Positions 1-8,591 of a DNA stretch of 53,530 nt are shown in pieces. The stretch is from assembly GCF_000374545.1 (NCBI RefSeq), contig NZ_KB894604.1, positions 1 through 53,530 of the forward strand, in the 5' to 3' direction. The notes beneath the pieces were generated by a model. The model was not told where the DNA came from, searched no databases, and saw only the letters and a list, made by a program, of their open reading frames with translations. The translations under genes and the position numbers were made by a program. Every line of letters begins with the position of its first letter. The first letter of the stretch is position 1. The DNA is from Anaeromusa acidaminophila DSM 3853 (GTDB lineage: Bacteria; Bacillota; Negativicutes; Anaeromusales; Anaeromusaceae).

Positions 1-167
1 GGGGAATACTGAAGCGCGAGATGTACTATGGCCGGAAATTTACCAGTAGAATGGAATTGATACATGCAATCCGCAGCTATATCCACTACTACAACTTTGA
101 CCGATTACAACGAAAGCTGGGCGTTATGACACCTTATGAATACCACGAACACTACAGCGCTGCATAA
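1..167 (+). CDS. IS3-family transposase OrfB, C-terminal fragment
   Basis: An open frame (first complete codon at base 3) runs into the window from the left and stops at TAA 165-167. The residues include YGRKF, then HAIRSYIHYYN, RLQRKLG and MTPYEY. This is the standard end of the DDE integrase core of IS3/IS150 OrfB proteins, where the YI.YYN..R.. pattern follows the catalytic glutamate. The glutamate and the other catalytic acids would lie outside the window. The gene may be complete in the genome and simply cut by the window edge. Confidence 0.85.
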   Translation, partial: GILKREMYYGRKFTSRMELIHAIRSYIHYYNFDRLQRKLGVMTPYEYHEHYSAA

Positions 168-172
168 GAAAA

Positions 173-198
173 ACAGCTCATCCAAACGGATGAGCTGT
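173..198 (-). terminator. Intrinsic terminator inside the IS, reading on the minus strand
   Basis: Bases 173-183 and 188-198 form a perfect 11-bp stem with a 4-base loop (AAAC). On the minus strand the stem is followed by five T (plus-strand AAAAA at 169-173). On the plus strand there is no T-run after it. It would therefore stop transcripts coming from the minus-strand nicotinate phosphoribosyltransferase gene before they run antisense into the transposase. Confidence 0.65.
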
Positions 199-263
199 AA
201 AGGAACTCTTTATATTGTTTGATTGTCCTATTGACGGGGAGCACACCATTTGCGGGTCCTTTT

Positions 264-1319
264 TTATTTTATAAGCTCTAATTTTGGATTTGGCCGTAAT
301 TGGCGGCCAAATTTGGCGCATTCTTCATTGTTGACCATGACAATATCGGCAGTGAAATTAATATTTTCCTTTTCAAAAAGGCTGCTGCCCACAGCATACA
401 CATCGACAGGAGTCTTTTCGCGTTCGAATTGTTGGATTCGTTCAGAATTGAAACCGCCTGAAACGACTATCTTTACATGGGAGAATCCTTCGTCATCTAA
501 GGCGCGGCGCACATTACGAACCAATTGCGGACAAACGCCGGTGGGTTTAAAGGTGCTCATATAAGGAATTACAGAAGCATCCACAAGGGCGTCTGACGTA
601 TCCAAGCGTACGCCCCATAAGGAGTCGCCCAAGGCACGGGCTATGGTTAGACTTGTTTCTACGCAATTGTTGTCAAAATCAACTAGGGCTACGCGGTTGA
701 CTTGAGGATCAATATGTTTGTGGAAAGCGTTTGTTGCGCGCAAGGTATCGCCACCGTATGTGGCGATTAAGGCATGAGGAATGGTGCCAATGGCGTCGTC
801 ATAACCATATTGTGCGTTAGCAATGGTGGAGACGCCTTGAGCGCCGCCGATATAAGCGGCATACCCGTCTACTTCTTGTACGCTGTAGTGATCGAAACGA
901 GAGGGGAAGAAGAGTACGGGTTTATTGTTGGCGACTCGGACTACTTCGCGAACATGCGTGGCAATTTTACTTTGGCGGGCCAACACTCCAAGGTAAACAG
1001 TTTCGAGATGTGAAAAATCGGCTAGGTCGCCTTCAATTGTCAATACGGTTTCCCAAGGGGACAACTCGTCGCCGTCATGTAGCGCATGTAAAACTAATGA
1101 TTCAGGATGGTAAGCACAGCGCTGTATGATGGCTAATGCTTCGTCAATACCGCATAAAATTGCATTTTTGCGTTGGAAAATTTGCATCATAACGCGGGGG
1201 TGATATCCGTCTTTTCGCAGAATATCACTAGTTTTAATGAAATATGTATCACTAAAGTACCCGTTGCGGATCTTTTCTACCGGAATGTCAAAGCATTCGG
1301 GAGATCGGCGTTGTGTCAT
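264..1319 (-). CDS. pncB: Nicotinate phosphoribosyltransferase
   Basis: Joins nicotinate to PRPP to give nicotinate mononucleotide, the first step of the Preiss-Handler NAD salvage route; cytosolic. The 351-residue protein has the short COG1488-type layout. It shows a GGDTLRATNAFH segment, ALVDFDNN, GVRLDTSD and a late SGGFNSERI loop, the pattern of the type II phosphoribosyltransferase barrel with its phosphate-binding glycine turn. The ATG at 1319 is preceded on the minus strand by AGGAGG (about 1328-1333), which fixes the start. It is a single gene divergent from the folate operon. Its stop lies only about 18 bases from the IS end, so its own terminator may have been displaced, and the IS hairpin at 173-198 could replace it. 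The length and normal-looking end suggest the protein is intact. Confidence 0.88.
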   Translation of the reverse strand: MTQRRSPECFDIPVEKIRNGYFSDTYFIKTSDILRKDGYHPRVMMQIFQRKNAILCGIDEALAIIQRCAYHPESLVLHALHDGDELSPWETVLTIEGDLADFSHLETVYLGVLARQSKIATHVREVVRVANNKPVLFFPSRFDHYSVQEVDGYAAYIGGAQGVSTIANAQYGYDDAIGTIPHALIATYGGDTLRATNAFHKHIDPQVNRVALVDFDNNCVETSLTIARALGDSLWGVRLDTSDALVDASVIPYMSTFKPTGVCPQLVRNVRRALDDEGFSHVKIVVSGGFNSERIQQFEREKTPVDVYAVGSSLFEKENINFTADIVMVNNEECAKFGRQLRPNPKLELIK

Positions 1320-1414
1320 TCCTAAGCCTCCTAGCCTACCCTTTACAAATTTTACAGGGGAACATCGGCCGCGATTGCGTTTACCAGAATCAATCTGACT
1401 GCCTGCTCCTTAAC

Positions 1415-1438
1415 ATACAATAAATATGATACAATAAA
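1415..1438. repeat. Direct repeat ATACAATAAA x2 between pncB and folP
   Basis: The ten-base word ATACAATAAA occurs at 1415-1424 and again at 1429-1438, 14 bases start to start. It lies in the divergent region where promoter elements for the minus-strand pncB gene are expected. It could be an operator for a niacin-responsive repressor or simply A/T-rich promoter sequence; no known operator is recognised. Confidence 0.35.
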
Positions 1439-1456
1439 CATAAATGTTTTGGCAAT

Positions 1457-1492
1457 CCTCTATTCATAGAGGAAACTGCTACAATCTATGAT
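1457..1492 (+). promoter_or_regulatory. Weak candidate promoter and small hairpin upstream of folP
   Basis: CCTCTA 1457-1462 and TAGAGG 1467-1472 form a 6-bp hairpin. TTCATA at 1463-1468 and TATGAT at 1487-1492, 18 bases apart, could be -35 and -10 boxes for folP, whose ATG is about 50 bases downstream. The -35 is a poor match and it overlaps the hairpin, so the assignment is tentative. Confidence 0.3.
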
Positions 1493-1543
1493 TTAGTTGC
1501 ATAGGTGATAACACAAGTTCTTTAAAGGAGGAACTATTCGCAT

Positions 1544-2752
1544 ATGGCATATAATCTGCGATCCTTATCTGTAGTGTCATTGGCAGAAGCCAAGCGTCAA
1601 TTAGAGCAGATCGGCTGTGATCCGGTTGGCGTTGCTTTGATGACGGAAAAAATGCTTTTGCCGGTATTGAAACTAGAAGGCTTATCAACAAAAGCGGCTA
1701 ATTTGCTCAAACAGACCTTTTTGGCTAAAGGCGGTGATGTGGCGGTTTCCAGAGGTACTGCTGACTTATCGGAGGAGTGCACTGATGTCTTGGTGTTTGC
1801 TACGGTTAAGCAGTACCGTATGGCTTTGGCGCAGCTAAAACAACAGCCGTGGGGTTTGCCTCGTGTGGCGGTGGCCATGGAACAGGCGTTGAAGGCGTAT
1901 TTGCAGCCAAGCTATCAGCGGGACTATGCGTGGCAAGACGGGAAACGCTTAGTCTTAAAAGAAAACAAAACTCTTGTGATGGGGATTTTGAATGTAACGC
2001 CAGATTCTTTTTCCGATGGAGGGAGATATTTTTCAGCGGAAGCGGCAATAGAGCAGGCGCAACGGTTAGTGGAAGAGGGCGCTGATATTATTGACCTGGG
2101 TGCGGAATCAACAAGGCCTTATGGAGGAAATCAGGAGATATCCGCCGAAATAGAGCTAAGTCGCATGTTGCCGGTACTAGAACCTTTGGTTAAGCAAATT
2201 TCTGTGCCGATATCTATTGATACGTATAAAGCGGAGGTGGCGGAAGCGGCGTTGCAAGCGGGAGCGCATATTATTAATGACGTGTGGGGCCTGCAAAGAG
2301 ATGCTGCCATGGCCGCCGTCGCAGCTCGCTATGATGTTCCTGTGGTCGTTATGCATAATCAAAAAGAAGCAGCCTATGCCGGAGATATAATGGGCGGCAT
2401 TTGCGATTTTTTACGGCGTAGCTTGGAACTTGCGGCAGCAGCCGGTGTTAGAGAAGAAAATGTCTGGATTGATCCGGGGATTGGCTTTGCTAAGAATTGC
2501 GAGCAAAATTTGGAGGTGATGTCTCGGCTAGGCGAATTGAAAGCACTGGGGTGCCCGATTCTCCTGGGTACATCGCGCAAGCGTTTTATCGGCGAGGTGC
2601 TGGGGGGGCTGGCAGTGGATGACCGGGTTGAAGGGACGGCTGCCACAGTGGCTTGGGGCATTGCGCAAGGCGTTCAAATCGTTCGCGTTCATGACGTGAA
2701 GGCTATGGCGAGAATAACCAAAATGATCAATGCTATGCAGAAGAGAGGATGA
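1544..2752 (+). CDS. folP: Dihydropteroate synthase with N-terminal extension
   Basis: Condenses 6-hydroxymethyl-7,8-dihydropterin pyrophosphate with p-aminobenzoate to form 7,8-dihydropteroate. This is the sulfonamide target of folate synthesis. The C-terminal TIM barrel begins near residue 145 and carries ILNVTPDSFSDGG, DLGAESTRP, SIDTYK, NDVWG, VVMHN, DPGIGFAK, GTSRKRFIG and RVHDV, which together are diagnostic. The protein has 402 residues, whereas ordinary bacterial enzymes have about 270-290. The first 135 or so residues form an extra domain whose role I do not recognise. AAAGGAGG about ten bases before the ATG supports the start. Its stop overlaps the first possible ATG of folB, so the folate genes are one operon. 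Confidence 0.93.
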   Translation: MAYNLRSLSVVSLAEAKRQLEQIGCDPVGVALMTEKMLLPVLKLEGLSTKAANLLKQTFLAKGGDVAVSRGTADLSEECTDVLVFATVKQYRMALAQLKQQPWGLPRVAVAMEQALKAYLQPSYQRDYAWQDGKRLVLKENKTLVMGILNVTPDSFSDGGRYFSAEAAIEQAQRLVEEGADIIDLGAESTRPYGGNQEISAEIELSRMLPVLEPLVKQISVPISIDTYKAEVAEAALQAGAHIINDVWGLQRDAAMAAVAARYDVPVVVMHNQKEAAYAGDIMGGICDFLRRSLELAAAAGVREENVWIDPGIGFAKNCEQNLEVMSRLGELKALGCPILLGTSRKRFIGEVLGGLAVDDRVEGTAATVAWGIAQGVQIVRVHDVKAMARITKMINAMQKRG

Positions 2753-2757
2753 AGGTT

Positions 2758-3117
2758 ATGACAAAAATTACGTTGAAAAACATGATGGTGTATGGATTCC
2801 ATGGAGTATTTGAATATGAAAGAGAACAAGGGCAACGTTTTTATCTGGATGTTATTATGAATGTGGATCCTTCGGCGGCGGAAAAATCTGATGAAGTGGG
2901 AGCAGCAGTAGATTATACCTCGGTATATGCATTGGTGCGACGTGAAGTGGAACAGAAACGCTTTTTGTTGCTAGAGGCGTTGGGAACACATCTTGCAGAA
3001 TTGCTATTGAACGAGTGGATTACTATTAATGAAGTAACTGTGGCAATTCGTAAGCCTGCTGTACCGTTGCCAGGGCAAATTGATTATGTAGAAGTAGAAG
3101 TATCAAGAAGGCGGTGA
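2758..3117 (+). CDS. folB: Dihydroneopterin aldolase
   Basis: Cleaves 7,8-dihydroneopterin to 6-hydroxymethyl-7,8-dihydropterin and glycolaldehyde, and often also epimerises it. The protein is about 119 residues, normal for FolB. It shows YGFHGVFEYEREQGQ near the N-terminus and IRKPAVPLPG near the end, both typical. An earlier in-frame ATG at 2749 overlaps the folP stop, but it lies directly against GAGAGG. The ATG at 2758 has correct spacing and gives the usual MTKITLKNM start, so I prefer it. It lies between folP and folK in a compact folate operon. Confidence 0.9.
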   Translation: MTKITLKNMMVYGFHGVFEYEREQGQRFYLDVIMNVDPSAAEKSDEVGAAVDYTSVYALVRREVEQKRFLLLEALGTHLAELLLNEWITINEVTVAIRKPAVPLPGQIDYVEVEVSRRR

Positions 3118-3121
3118 GTTT

Positions 3122-3628
3122 TTGATACTATTGTCCATCGGTTCCAATCAGGGGGACCGGTTGGCGTTGTTTGCGCAGGCAGCGGCGCTTCTAGCCGAAA
3201 AAGGAGTAAAAATTATTGAAGCGTCCTCGGTATATGAAACAGATCCCTTTGGGTTTCTTGAGCAGCCTCCGTTTTTAAATGCCGTGTTAGAGGTGGAAAC
3301 AACAGCCGTTCCAGAACAACTGTTGGCTATTTGTTTGGCGGTGGAAACGGCTCTTGGCCGTAAGCGGGCGGTACGGTGGGGGCCGCGAACGTTAGATCTG
3401 GATATTTTGTATATTTCTAACGTGTATTGTACGGACGAACATTTGACCTTGCCTCACCCGGGGCTGTTTCAACGGGCGTTTGTGCTTGTGCCGCTATGGG
3501 AACTTTTAAAAGAACGCCTGCCGGAAGATCTTGTGACGGTGCCGAAACGCTTGGCAGAATTACAGGCGGATATACAAGGCGTGCGATGGTATGCGCCGTT
3601 TCCATTGCCTCAGAAAAGAACAGAATAA
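3122..3628 (+). CDS. folK: HPPK, 2-amino-4-hydroxy-6-hydroxymethyldihydropteridine diphosphokinase
   Basis: Transfers pyrophosphate from ATP to 6-hydroxymethyl-7,8-dihydropterin, making the substrate of FolP. The 168-residue product contains LSIGSNQGDR, SSVYETDPFG, FLNAVLEVET and the ATP/Mg site RWGPRTLDLDILY, followed by LPHPGLFQRAFVLVPL. All are signature HPPK segments. The start is TTG at 3122, four bases after the folB stop; no ATG or GTG gives a full N-terminal beta strand. It is the last gene of the folP-folB-folK operon and is followed by a terminator. Confidence 0.92.
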   Translation: MILLSIGSNQGDRLALFAQAAALLAEKGVKIIEASSVYETDPFGFLEQPPFLNAVLEVETTAVPEQLLAICLAVETALGRKRAVRWGPRTLDLDILYISNVYCTDEHLTLPHPGLFQRAFVLVPLWELLKERLPEDLVTVPKRLAELQADIQGVRWYAPFPLPQKRTE

Positions 3629-3678
3629 ACGCGGTCGCCATGCAAGATTTGAATGGAATTTGCTAGGTTATCGCAGTG

Positions 3679-3710
3679 AGAAACCATTTCTTTTGAGTGG
3701 TTTCTTTTTT
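3679..3710 (+). terminator. Intrinsic terminator after folK
   Basis: AGAAACCA 3679-3686 pairs with TGGTTTCT 3698-3705 (8 bp, 11-base loop) and is followed by a run of T to 3710. It closes the folate operon just before the dprA promoter. Confidence 0.8.
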
Positions 3711-3717
3711 CATTCCC

Positions 3718-3747
3718 TTGACCGTGCGGGGAAATGCGGCTTATAAT
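3718..3747 (+). promoter_or_regulatory. Housekeeping promoter for dprA-topA-trmFO
   Basis: TTGACC at 3718-3723 and TATAAT at 3742-3747 are separated by 18 bases, a near-consensus SigA promoter. It lies between the folK terminator and the dprA start at 3794. Confidence 0.8.
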
Positions 3748-3793
3748 AAAGGTCAATTGAGCGACCCCTTTGGCCGCGAAGGAAGGGATTTAG

Positions 3794-4897
3794 GTGGAAG
3801 ATGCTTGGTATCTCGCTCTTTTGCAAACTGCTCCGGCATGGCGGGATCGTGTAGTCGTTAAATTGATGGCCCAGAAAGGTCGCGCTCGGCAAGCCTGGAA
3901 AGCAAGCAAGCGCGATTTGCTTTTGTCCGGCTTCTTTGCGGCGGAAGAGGCGGCAGCGTTTTTGCGTTTTCGAGAGAAAATAGATGTGGAAGCCGTTTTT
4001 CAGGCATGGAAACAGCAGGGAATTTCCTGCTTATCCTTGTCTTCGCCAGAGTATCCGACCTTATTACAGCAAATTCACCATCCGCCCCGGATCCTTTTTA
4101 TAAAAGGAAGCCTAACGCATTTGCCGAAACGCATTGTAGCGATTGTTGGAAGTCGTAAGGCATCGCCTTATGGAAAAAATGTGGCGGAAAGGCTGGGCGA
4201 GGACTTAGCGTTGTCAGGTATTGCGGTTGTCAGCGGTGCAGCGCGGGGCATTGACTCGGCAGCGCATCGCGGCTGTTTGCAACAAAATGGCGTAACAATT
4301 GCAGTTTTGGGCTGCGGCATTGATGTAGTATATCCCCCTGAGAATAGAGGCCTTTTAGAAGAAATTGTCGCGACCGGCGGTTGTGTAATGAGCGAATACG
4401 CTCCCGGGACGCAGCCTAGACCGAAGTTTTTCCCGGCGCGTAACCGCATTATTGCCGGCTTGGCGCAAGCGACTATTGTCGTGGAAGCCCATGAAAAGAG
4501 CGGAGCTTTAATTACTGCTGATATGGCATTGGAAGAGGGGCGAGAGGTTCTCGCTGTGCCGGGGAGTATTTTTTCACCCGGAAGCAAAGGACCGCATCAT
4601 TTGTTGAGACAGGGTGCTGCCTTAGTAGAAAATGGAGTCGATGTATTGCAGGCTTGCGGTTGGGACGACGCAGGCGCTAAGAACGTTATGCAGGGAACTC
4701 TTTTAGATAGTGAAGACGAAAAAAAGGTTTGGAATTTGCTTTCTACCGGCAATCTGCGGCATATTGATGAATTAGCCGCCATAGGAGAGCTAGAGTGGAC
4801 GCAGTTGCAATATACATTGCTTTGTCTGGAATTAAAAGGACTGGTTCGTAAAGAAGGCCATCGATATGGCCGAACTGCCAAGGAGGTAATTTGGTGA
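3794..4897 (+). CDS. dprA: DNA-processing protein DprA (Smf)
   Basis: Binds incoming single-stranded DNA during natural transformation and loads RecA; it is also widely conserved outside competent species. The 367 residues show an N-terminal helical region and then the Rossmann-like core starting at GSRKASPYG (about residue 118). Next come SGAARGIDSAAHRG, LGCGIDVVYP, FPARNRIIAGL, EKSGALITADMA and PGSIFSPGSKGPHHLL, and a C-terminal winged-helix segment. The start is GTG 3794 with AAGGAAGGG upstream. Its TGA overlaps the GTG start of topA, the usual dprA-topA coupling. Confidence 0.94.
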   Translation: MEDAWYLALLQTAPAWRDRVVVKLMAQKGRARQAWKASKRDLLLSGFFAAEEAAAFLRFREKIDVEAVFQAWKQQGISCLSLSSPEYPTLLQQIHHPPRILFIKGSLTHLPKRIVAIVGSRKASPYGKNVAERLGEDLALSGIAVVSGAARGIDSAAHRGCLQQNGVTIAVLGCGIDVVYPPENRGLLEEIVATGGCVMSEYAPGTQPRPKFFPARNRIIAGLAQATIVVEAHEKSGALITADMALEEGREVLAVPGSIFSPGSKGPHHLLRQGAALVENGVDVLQACGWDDAGAKNVMQGTLLDSEDEKKVWNLLSTGNLRHIDELAAIGELEWTQLQYTLLCLELKGLVRKEGHRYGRTAKEVIW

Positions 4898-7017
4898 AAA
4901 AAACGTTGGTGGTAGTGGAATCGCCAGCCAAAGCGAAAACAATTGAAAAGTTTTTGGGGAAAAAATATACAGTGAAAGCCTCTATGGGGCATTTGCGGGA
5001 TTTGCCCAAAAGCCAATTTGGCATTGACGTGGAACAAGATTTTGAACCAAGATATATTAATATACGCGGCAAGGGCGATATTATCAAAGAATTGAAAAAT
5101 GCCGCCAAGCAAGCGGACGCTATTTATCTTGCATCTGATATGGATCGGGAAGGGGAAGCTATTGCCTGGCATCTGGCGCAGTTGCTAAAGGTGCCTGTAG
5201 ATTCTTCTTGCCGGATTGAATTTAATGAAATTACGAAACCTGCGATTCAACAGGCGTTAAAGCATCCGCGTTCTATCTTTTTGCCGCGGGTGGATGCGCA
5301 GCAAACCAGACGGCTTTTGGACCGCATGGTGGGATATAAATTGAGCCCCTTGCTTTGGCGCAAAGTTCGCAAAGGTTTGAGCGCCGGCCGAGTTCAGTCT
5401 GTGGCGGTAAACTTGATTTGCGAAAGGGAACGGGAGATAGAACAGTTTGTTTCGGAAGAGTACTGGACTCTGGCGGCCAAACTTCGTGACAAACCCAGGG
5501 GAGCCTTGTTTGAGGCGCAGGTAATATCCAAAGAAGGAAAAAAACTGGCGCTTACAAATGAAGCGGAGACTATGGCGGCGACCAAAGAACTAGAAGCAGC
5601 AGCCTTTATGGTGTCTTCCAAAAAAGAAAAGGAACGTCGGCGCAATCCGGCAGCTCCCTTTACTACGAGCAGCTTGCAACAGGAAGCTGCCCGCAAGTTG
5701 GGTTTTACGACTCGTAAAACCATGTCAGTGGCTCAGCAGTTGTATGAAGGATTGCCTGTGGGAGGAAAAGGGCCTGTGGGTCTGATTACGTATATGCGTA
5801 CGGATTCGACGCGTATTGCAGAATCTGCCCAGGAAGAGGCTAGGACAGTAATTTCCTCTCGTTATGGCGAGGCGTACTTGCCGCCTAAAGCTCCTGTGTA
5901 CAGTACGAAAAAAATGGCGCAAGATGCACATGAAGCGATTCGCCCTACTCATGTAGAGTTGACTCCTTTAGAAGTGGAATCGTATCTTAGCAAGGAACAA
6001 TGGCGCTTGTACAAGTTGATTTGGGAGCGCTTTGTCGCTAGCCAGATGAACGCCGCTCTTTATGAAACGGTTAGTGTGGAGTTGACGGCCGGGGCATATC
6101 TTTTGCGTGCTAACGGCTCCATTTTGAAGTTTGCCGGCTTTATGATTCTCTATACAGAGGGGATGGACGAGGGCAAAGAAGAAAAAGATGTGCGTCTTCC
6201 TGACTTGGAGCCAGGACAAGAAGTGAAGCTTCATAAAATGCAGCCTAAACAGCATTTTACAGAACCGCCGCCAAGGTATACGGAAGCTACGTTGGTTAAA
6301 ACATTGGAAGAAAAAGGAATTGGACGACCGAGTACGTATGCGCCGATTATTGACACGATTTTGCAGCGGGGCTATGTGGCTAAAGCGGAAAAGAAGTTTT
6401 ATCCTACGGAACTGGGCAATTTAGTGTTGGATTTACTAAAAGAATACTTTAAAGACATTGTTGACGTAAAATTTACGGCATCCCTTGAAGGGCAGTTAGA
6501 CGCTATTGCCGAGGGGCGGGAAACGCGCTTGGCGGTACTGCGTGATTTCTACGATACTTTTTCGGTTCACTTGGCGAAGGCGGAAGAAGAAATTGGTCAA
6601 GTAGAATTGCCTGTAGAGGTTTCAGACGAAATTTGCGAGCGTTGCGGTCGCAACATGGTAGTGAAGCAGGGGCGTTATGGAAAATTTCTTGCTTGTCCCG
6701 GCTTTCCAGAGTGTCGCAACGCTAAACCAATCATTAAAGATACGGGAATTCCTTGCCCTAAGTGTCAAGCGAAAATTATTGAGCGTCGCACAAAACGGGG
6801 AAAAGTATTTTACGGCTGTCAACGCTATCCAGAGTGCGACTTTGTTAGTTGGGACGCTCCTTTAGCGGAGACTTGTCAGGTTTGCGGTCATTTTATGGTG
6901 CGGCATGCTTTCCGTAACGGGCGGAGCAATGTTCGCTGTGGTGACGAAAATTGCAGCAGCCGCGCAGCGGAGAAAGCTGAGGGAAAAGAGAAGGCCTCGA
7001 AGGAGAAGCAGGAATGA
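4894..7017 (+). CDS. topA: DNA topoisomerase I (type IA)
   Basis: Relaxes negative supercoils by single-strand passage. An N-terminal TOPRIM domain starts with [12 protein letters not shown] and carries the acidic [13 protein letters not shown] motif. The catalytic tyrosine is in [10 protein letters not shown] at about residue 300. The C-terminal tail carries three tetra-cysteine zinc ribbons (CERCG..CPGFPEC, CPKCQ..CQRYPEC, CQVCG..CGDENC). The full length is about 707 residues. GTG 4894, seven bases after AGGAGG, is preferred over TTG 4891; it overlaps the dprA stop as GTGA. The tail after the last ribbon is Lys/Glu-rich. The gene overlaps trmFO by ATGA. Confidence 0.96.
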   Translation: MKKTLVVVESPAKAKTIEKFLGKKYTVKASMGHLRDLPKSQFGIDVEQDFEPRYINIRGKGDIIKELKNAAKQADAIYLASDMDREGEAIAWHLAQLLKVPVDSSCRIEFNEITKPAIQQALKHPRSIFLPRVDAQQTRRLLDRMVGYKLSPLLWRKVRKGLSAGRVQSVAVNLICEREREIEQFVSEEYWTLAAKLRDKPRGALFEAQVISKEGKKLALTNEAETMAATKELEAAAFMVSSKKEKERRRNPAAPFTTSSLQQEAARKLGFTTRKTMSVAQQLYEGLPVGGKGPVGLITYMRTDSTRIAESAQEEARTVISSRYGEAYLPPKAPVYSTKKMAQDAHEAIRPTHVELTPLEVESYLSKEQWRLYKLIWERFVASQMNAALYETVSVELTAGAYLLRANGSILKFAGFMILYTEGMDEGKEEKDVRLPDLEPGQEVKLHKMQPKQHFTEPPPRYTEATLVKTLEEKGIGRPSTYAPIIDTILQRGYVAKAEKKFYPTELGNLVLDLLKEYFKDIVDVKFTASLEGQLDAIAEGRETRLAVLRDFYDTFSVHLAKAEEEIGQVELPVEVSDEICERCGRNMVVKQGRYGKFLACPGFPECRNAKPIIKDTGIPCPKCQAKIIERRTKRGKVFYGCQRYPECDFVSWDAPLAETCQVCGHFMVRHAFRNGRSNVRCGDENCSSRAAEKAEGKEKASKEKQE

Positions 7018-8336
7018 AAGAAGTTGTAGTAATTGGCGCTGGCCTAGCTGGAAGCGAGGCCGCTTGGCAAATTGCACAGGCAGGCGTTCGGGTGCGGTTG
7101 TATGAAATGAGACCGTCTGTGCCCAGCCCGGCTCACAGCACGCCTTGGTTTGCGGAACTTGTTTGCAGCAATTCTTTGCGTGCGGCAGCTGTGGAAAATG
7201 CAGTGGGACTGCTAAAGGAGGAAATGCGTCAACTGAATTCTTTGATTTTGCAGCAAGCTGATGCTTGGCGCCTGCCTGCTGGCGGAGCGCTGGCTGTAGA
7301 CCGAGAGGGATTCAGCCGCAGCATTACCGAAGCGATTCGACAGCATCCTTTAATTACAGTGGTTGAAGAGGAAGTCAAGACGTTACCTGTACAGGCGGAG
7401 GTGGCGGTAATAGCTTCAGGGCCGTTGACGGCTCCGGCTTTGTCCGAAGAAATCCAGCGGTTTGCTGGCGCGGAGTCATTATATTTTTATGATGCGGCAG
7501 CGCCGATTGTGCAGGCGGATTCTTTGAATATGGAAAAAATTTACCGGGCATCTCGCTATGATAAGGGAGATGCGGATTATCTGAATTGCCCTATGGAAAA
7601 AGAGGAGTACGAGGCGTTTTGGCAGGCCCTGACCCAGGCGGAAACAGCTCCTGTGCGCGAGTTTGAGAAAACAATCTTTTTTGAAGGTTGTATGCCTGTA
7701 GAGGCTATGGCGGCTAGAGGCATAGATACGTTGCGTTTTGGACCACTCAAGCCGGTTGGACTGCCGCGGCCTGACACGGGGCGCATTCCATATGCGGTAG
7801 TGCAGCTGCGTCAGGACAATATTGCAGGCACTCTATACAATCTGGTGGGTTTTCAAACACATTTGCGTTGGCCGGAGCAAGAACGGGTCTTTCGAATGAT
7901 TCCCGGTCTGGAGCAGGCCCAGTTTGTGCGCTTTGGCGTCATGCATCGCAATACTTTTATTAATTCGCCTAAAGTTCTTTTGCCAACAATGCAGGCTAAA
8001 GAACGTCCCAATTGGTTATTTGCCGGTCAGTTGACTGGCGTTGAAGGCTATGTAGAATCAGCGGCGGCCGGACTTGTGGCAGGAATTAATGCAGCCCGAT
8101 TGGTTAAAGGGAAGGAGCCGCTGCAATTTCCGAGGGAGTCAGCACATGGCGCCTTGTGCCATTATATTACTCACGCGGAAAGCAAGCATTTCCAACCGAT
8201 GAATATTAATTTTGGTTTATTGCCTCCGTTAGAAGAAAGAATTCGGGATAAAAAAATCAAAAACCAGCAAATTGCACAACGTGCTTTAATTTGCATTAAA
8301 AAATTAAAAGAAAAATATGACAATATTCTTGCGTGA
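7014..8336 (+). CDS. trmFO: Methylenetetrahydrofolate--tRNA-(uracil-5-)-methyltransferase TrmFO
   Basis: Makes m5U54 (ribothymidine) in the T-loop of tRNA using methylene-THF and FADH2. The 440 residues begin with the FAD-binding [17 protein letters not shown] fold. Family-typical blocks follow: [59 protein letters not shown], and [19 protein letters not shown] near the end. The ATG overlaps the topA stop and is preceded by AAGGAG. The topA-trmFO pairing is widespread in Bacillota. In Bacillus the next genes are xerC and hslVU before codY; here codY follows directly. Confidence 0.96.
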   Translation: MKEVVVIGAGLAGSEAAWQIAQAGVRVRLYEMRPSVPSPAHSTPWFAELVCSNSLRAAAVENAVGLLKEEMRQLNSLILQQADAWRLPAGGALAVDREGFSRSITEAIRQHPLITVVEEEVKTLPVQAEVAVIASGPLTAPALSEEIQRFAGAESLYFYDAAAPIVQADSLNMEKIYRASRYDKGDADYLNCPMEKEEYEAFWQALTQAETAPVREFEKTIFFEGCMPVEAMAARGIDTLRFGPLKPVGLPRPDTGRIPYAVVQLRQDNIAGTLYNLVGFQTHLRWPEQERVFRMIPGLEQAQFVRFGVMHRNTFINSPKVLLPTMQAKERPNWLFAGQLTGVEGYVESAAAGLVAGINAARLVKGKEPLQFPRESAHGALCHYITHAESKHFQPMNINFGLLPPLEERIRDKKIKNQQIAQRALICIKKLKEKYDNILA

Positions 8337-8395
8337 AACGCTTAGCTGTGCTACTATGAATTAACGTTAGATATCTGTAACATAGACCGTATGGG

Positions 8396-8427
8396 CAGGT
8401 TGCTGCAAAGAACAGTTTGCTGCAAGG
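8396..8427 (+). repeat. Imperfect direct repeat in the codY upstream region
   Basis: CAGGTTGCTGCAAAG (8396-8410) is repeated as CAGTTTGCTGCAAGG (8413-8427), 13 of 15 bases identical. The copies lie just upstream of the candidate codY promoter. Their function is unknown; they could bind a regulator. Confidence 0.35.
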
Positions 8428-8431
8428 TAAG

Positions 8432-8470
8432 TTGTGTTGCGATAGCGCTTTCGTAAATTTACTGAATTTT
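8432..8470 (+). promoter_or_regulatory. Candidate codY promoter with a CodY-box-like operator (8456-8470)
   Basis: Bases 8456-8470 read AATTTACTGAATTTT and match the published CodY box AATTTTCWGAAAATT at 12 of 15 positions. Weak promoter elements overlap it: TTGTGT 8432-8437 with TAAATT 8454-8459 (16 bases apart), or TTGCGA 8437-8442 with TACTGA 8460-8465 (17 bases apart). A repressor bound here would cover the -10, consistent with codY autoregulation. The rest of 8337-8591 shows nothing else clear. Confidence 0.45.
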
Positions 8471-8591
8471 TCCTGGAGGTCTTTTAGGCGAAGGAAAGAA
8501 GCATCTCCATGTAGAATGAAAGTAAATGTAAAACCGAAAAGCGAAACGGTAAATATGTATTATGTATAAATGGAAGGGAAGGGATTGACTC

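Larger units (their letters stand above)
1..245 (+). mobile_element. Right-hand part of an IS3-family element (IS150-like), left part outside window
   Basis: The stretch holds the last 54 codons of an IS3-type transposase, a minus-strand terminator hairpin, and a putative right end finishing with GACGGGGAGCACA at about 233-245. IS3-family ends usually finish in CA, which fits position 245. Native sequence then starts about 18 bases before the end of the nicotinate phosphoribosyltransferase gene. The left end and target duplication are not in the window, so the exact boundary is inferred. Confidence 0.7.

Noticed and set aside
264-330. Truncation of the nicotinate phosphoribosyltransferase C-terminus by the IS
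   Set aside because: The stop codon lies about 18 bases before the IS end, and the protein has a normal length and ending for its family.
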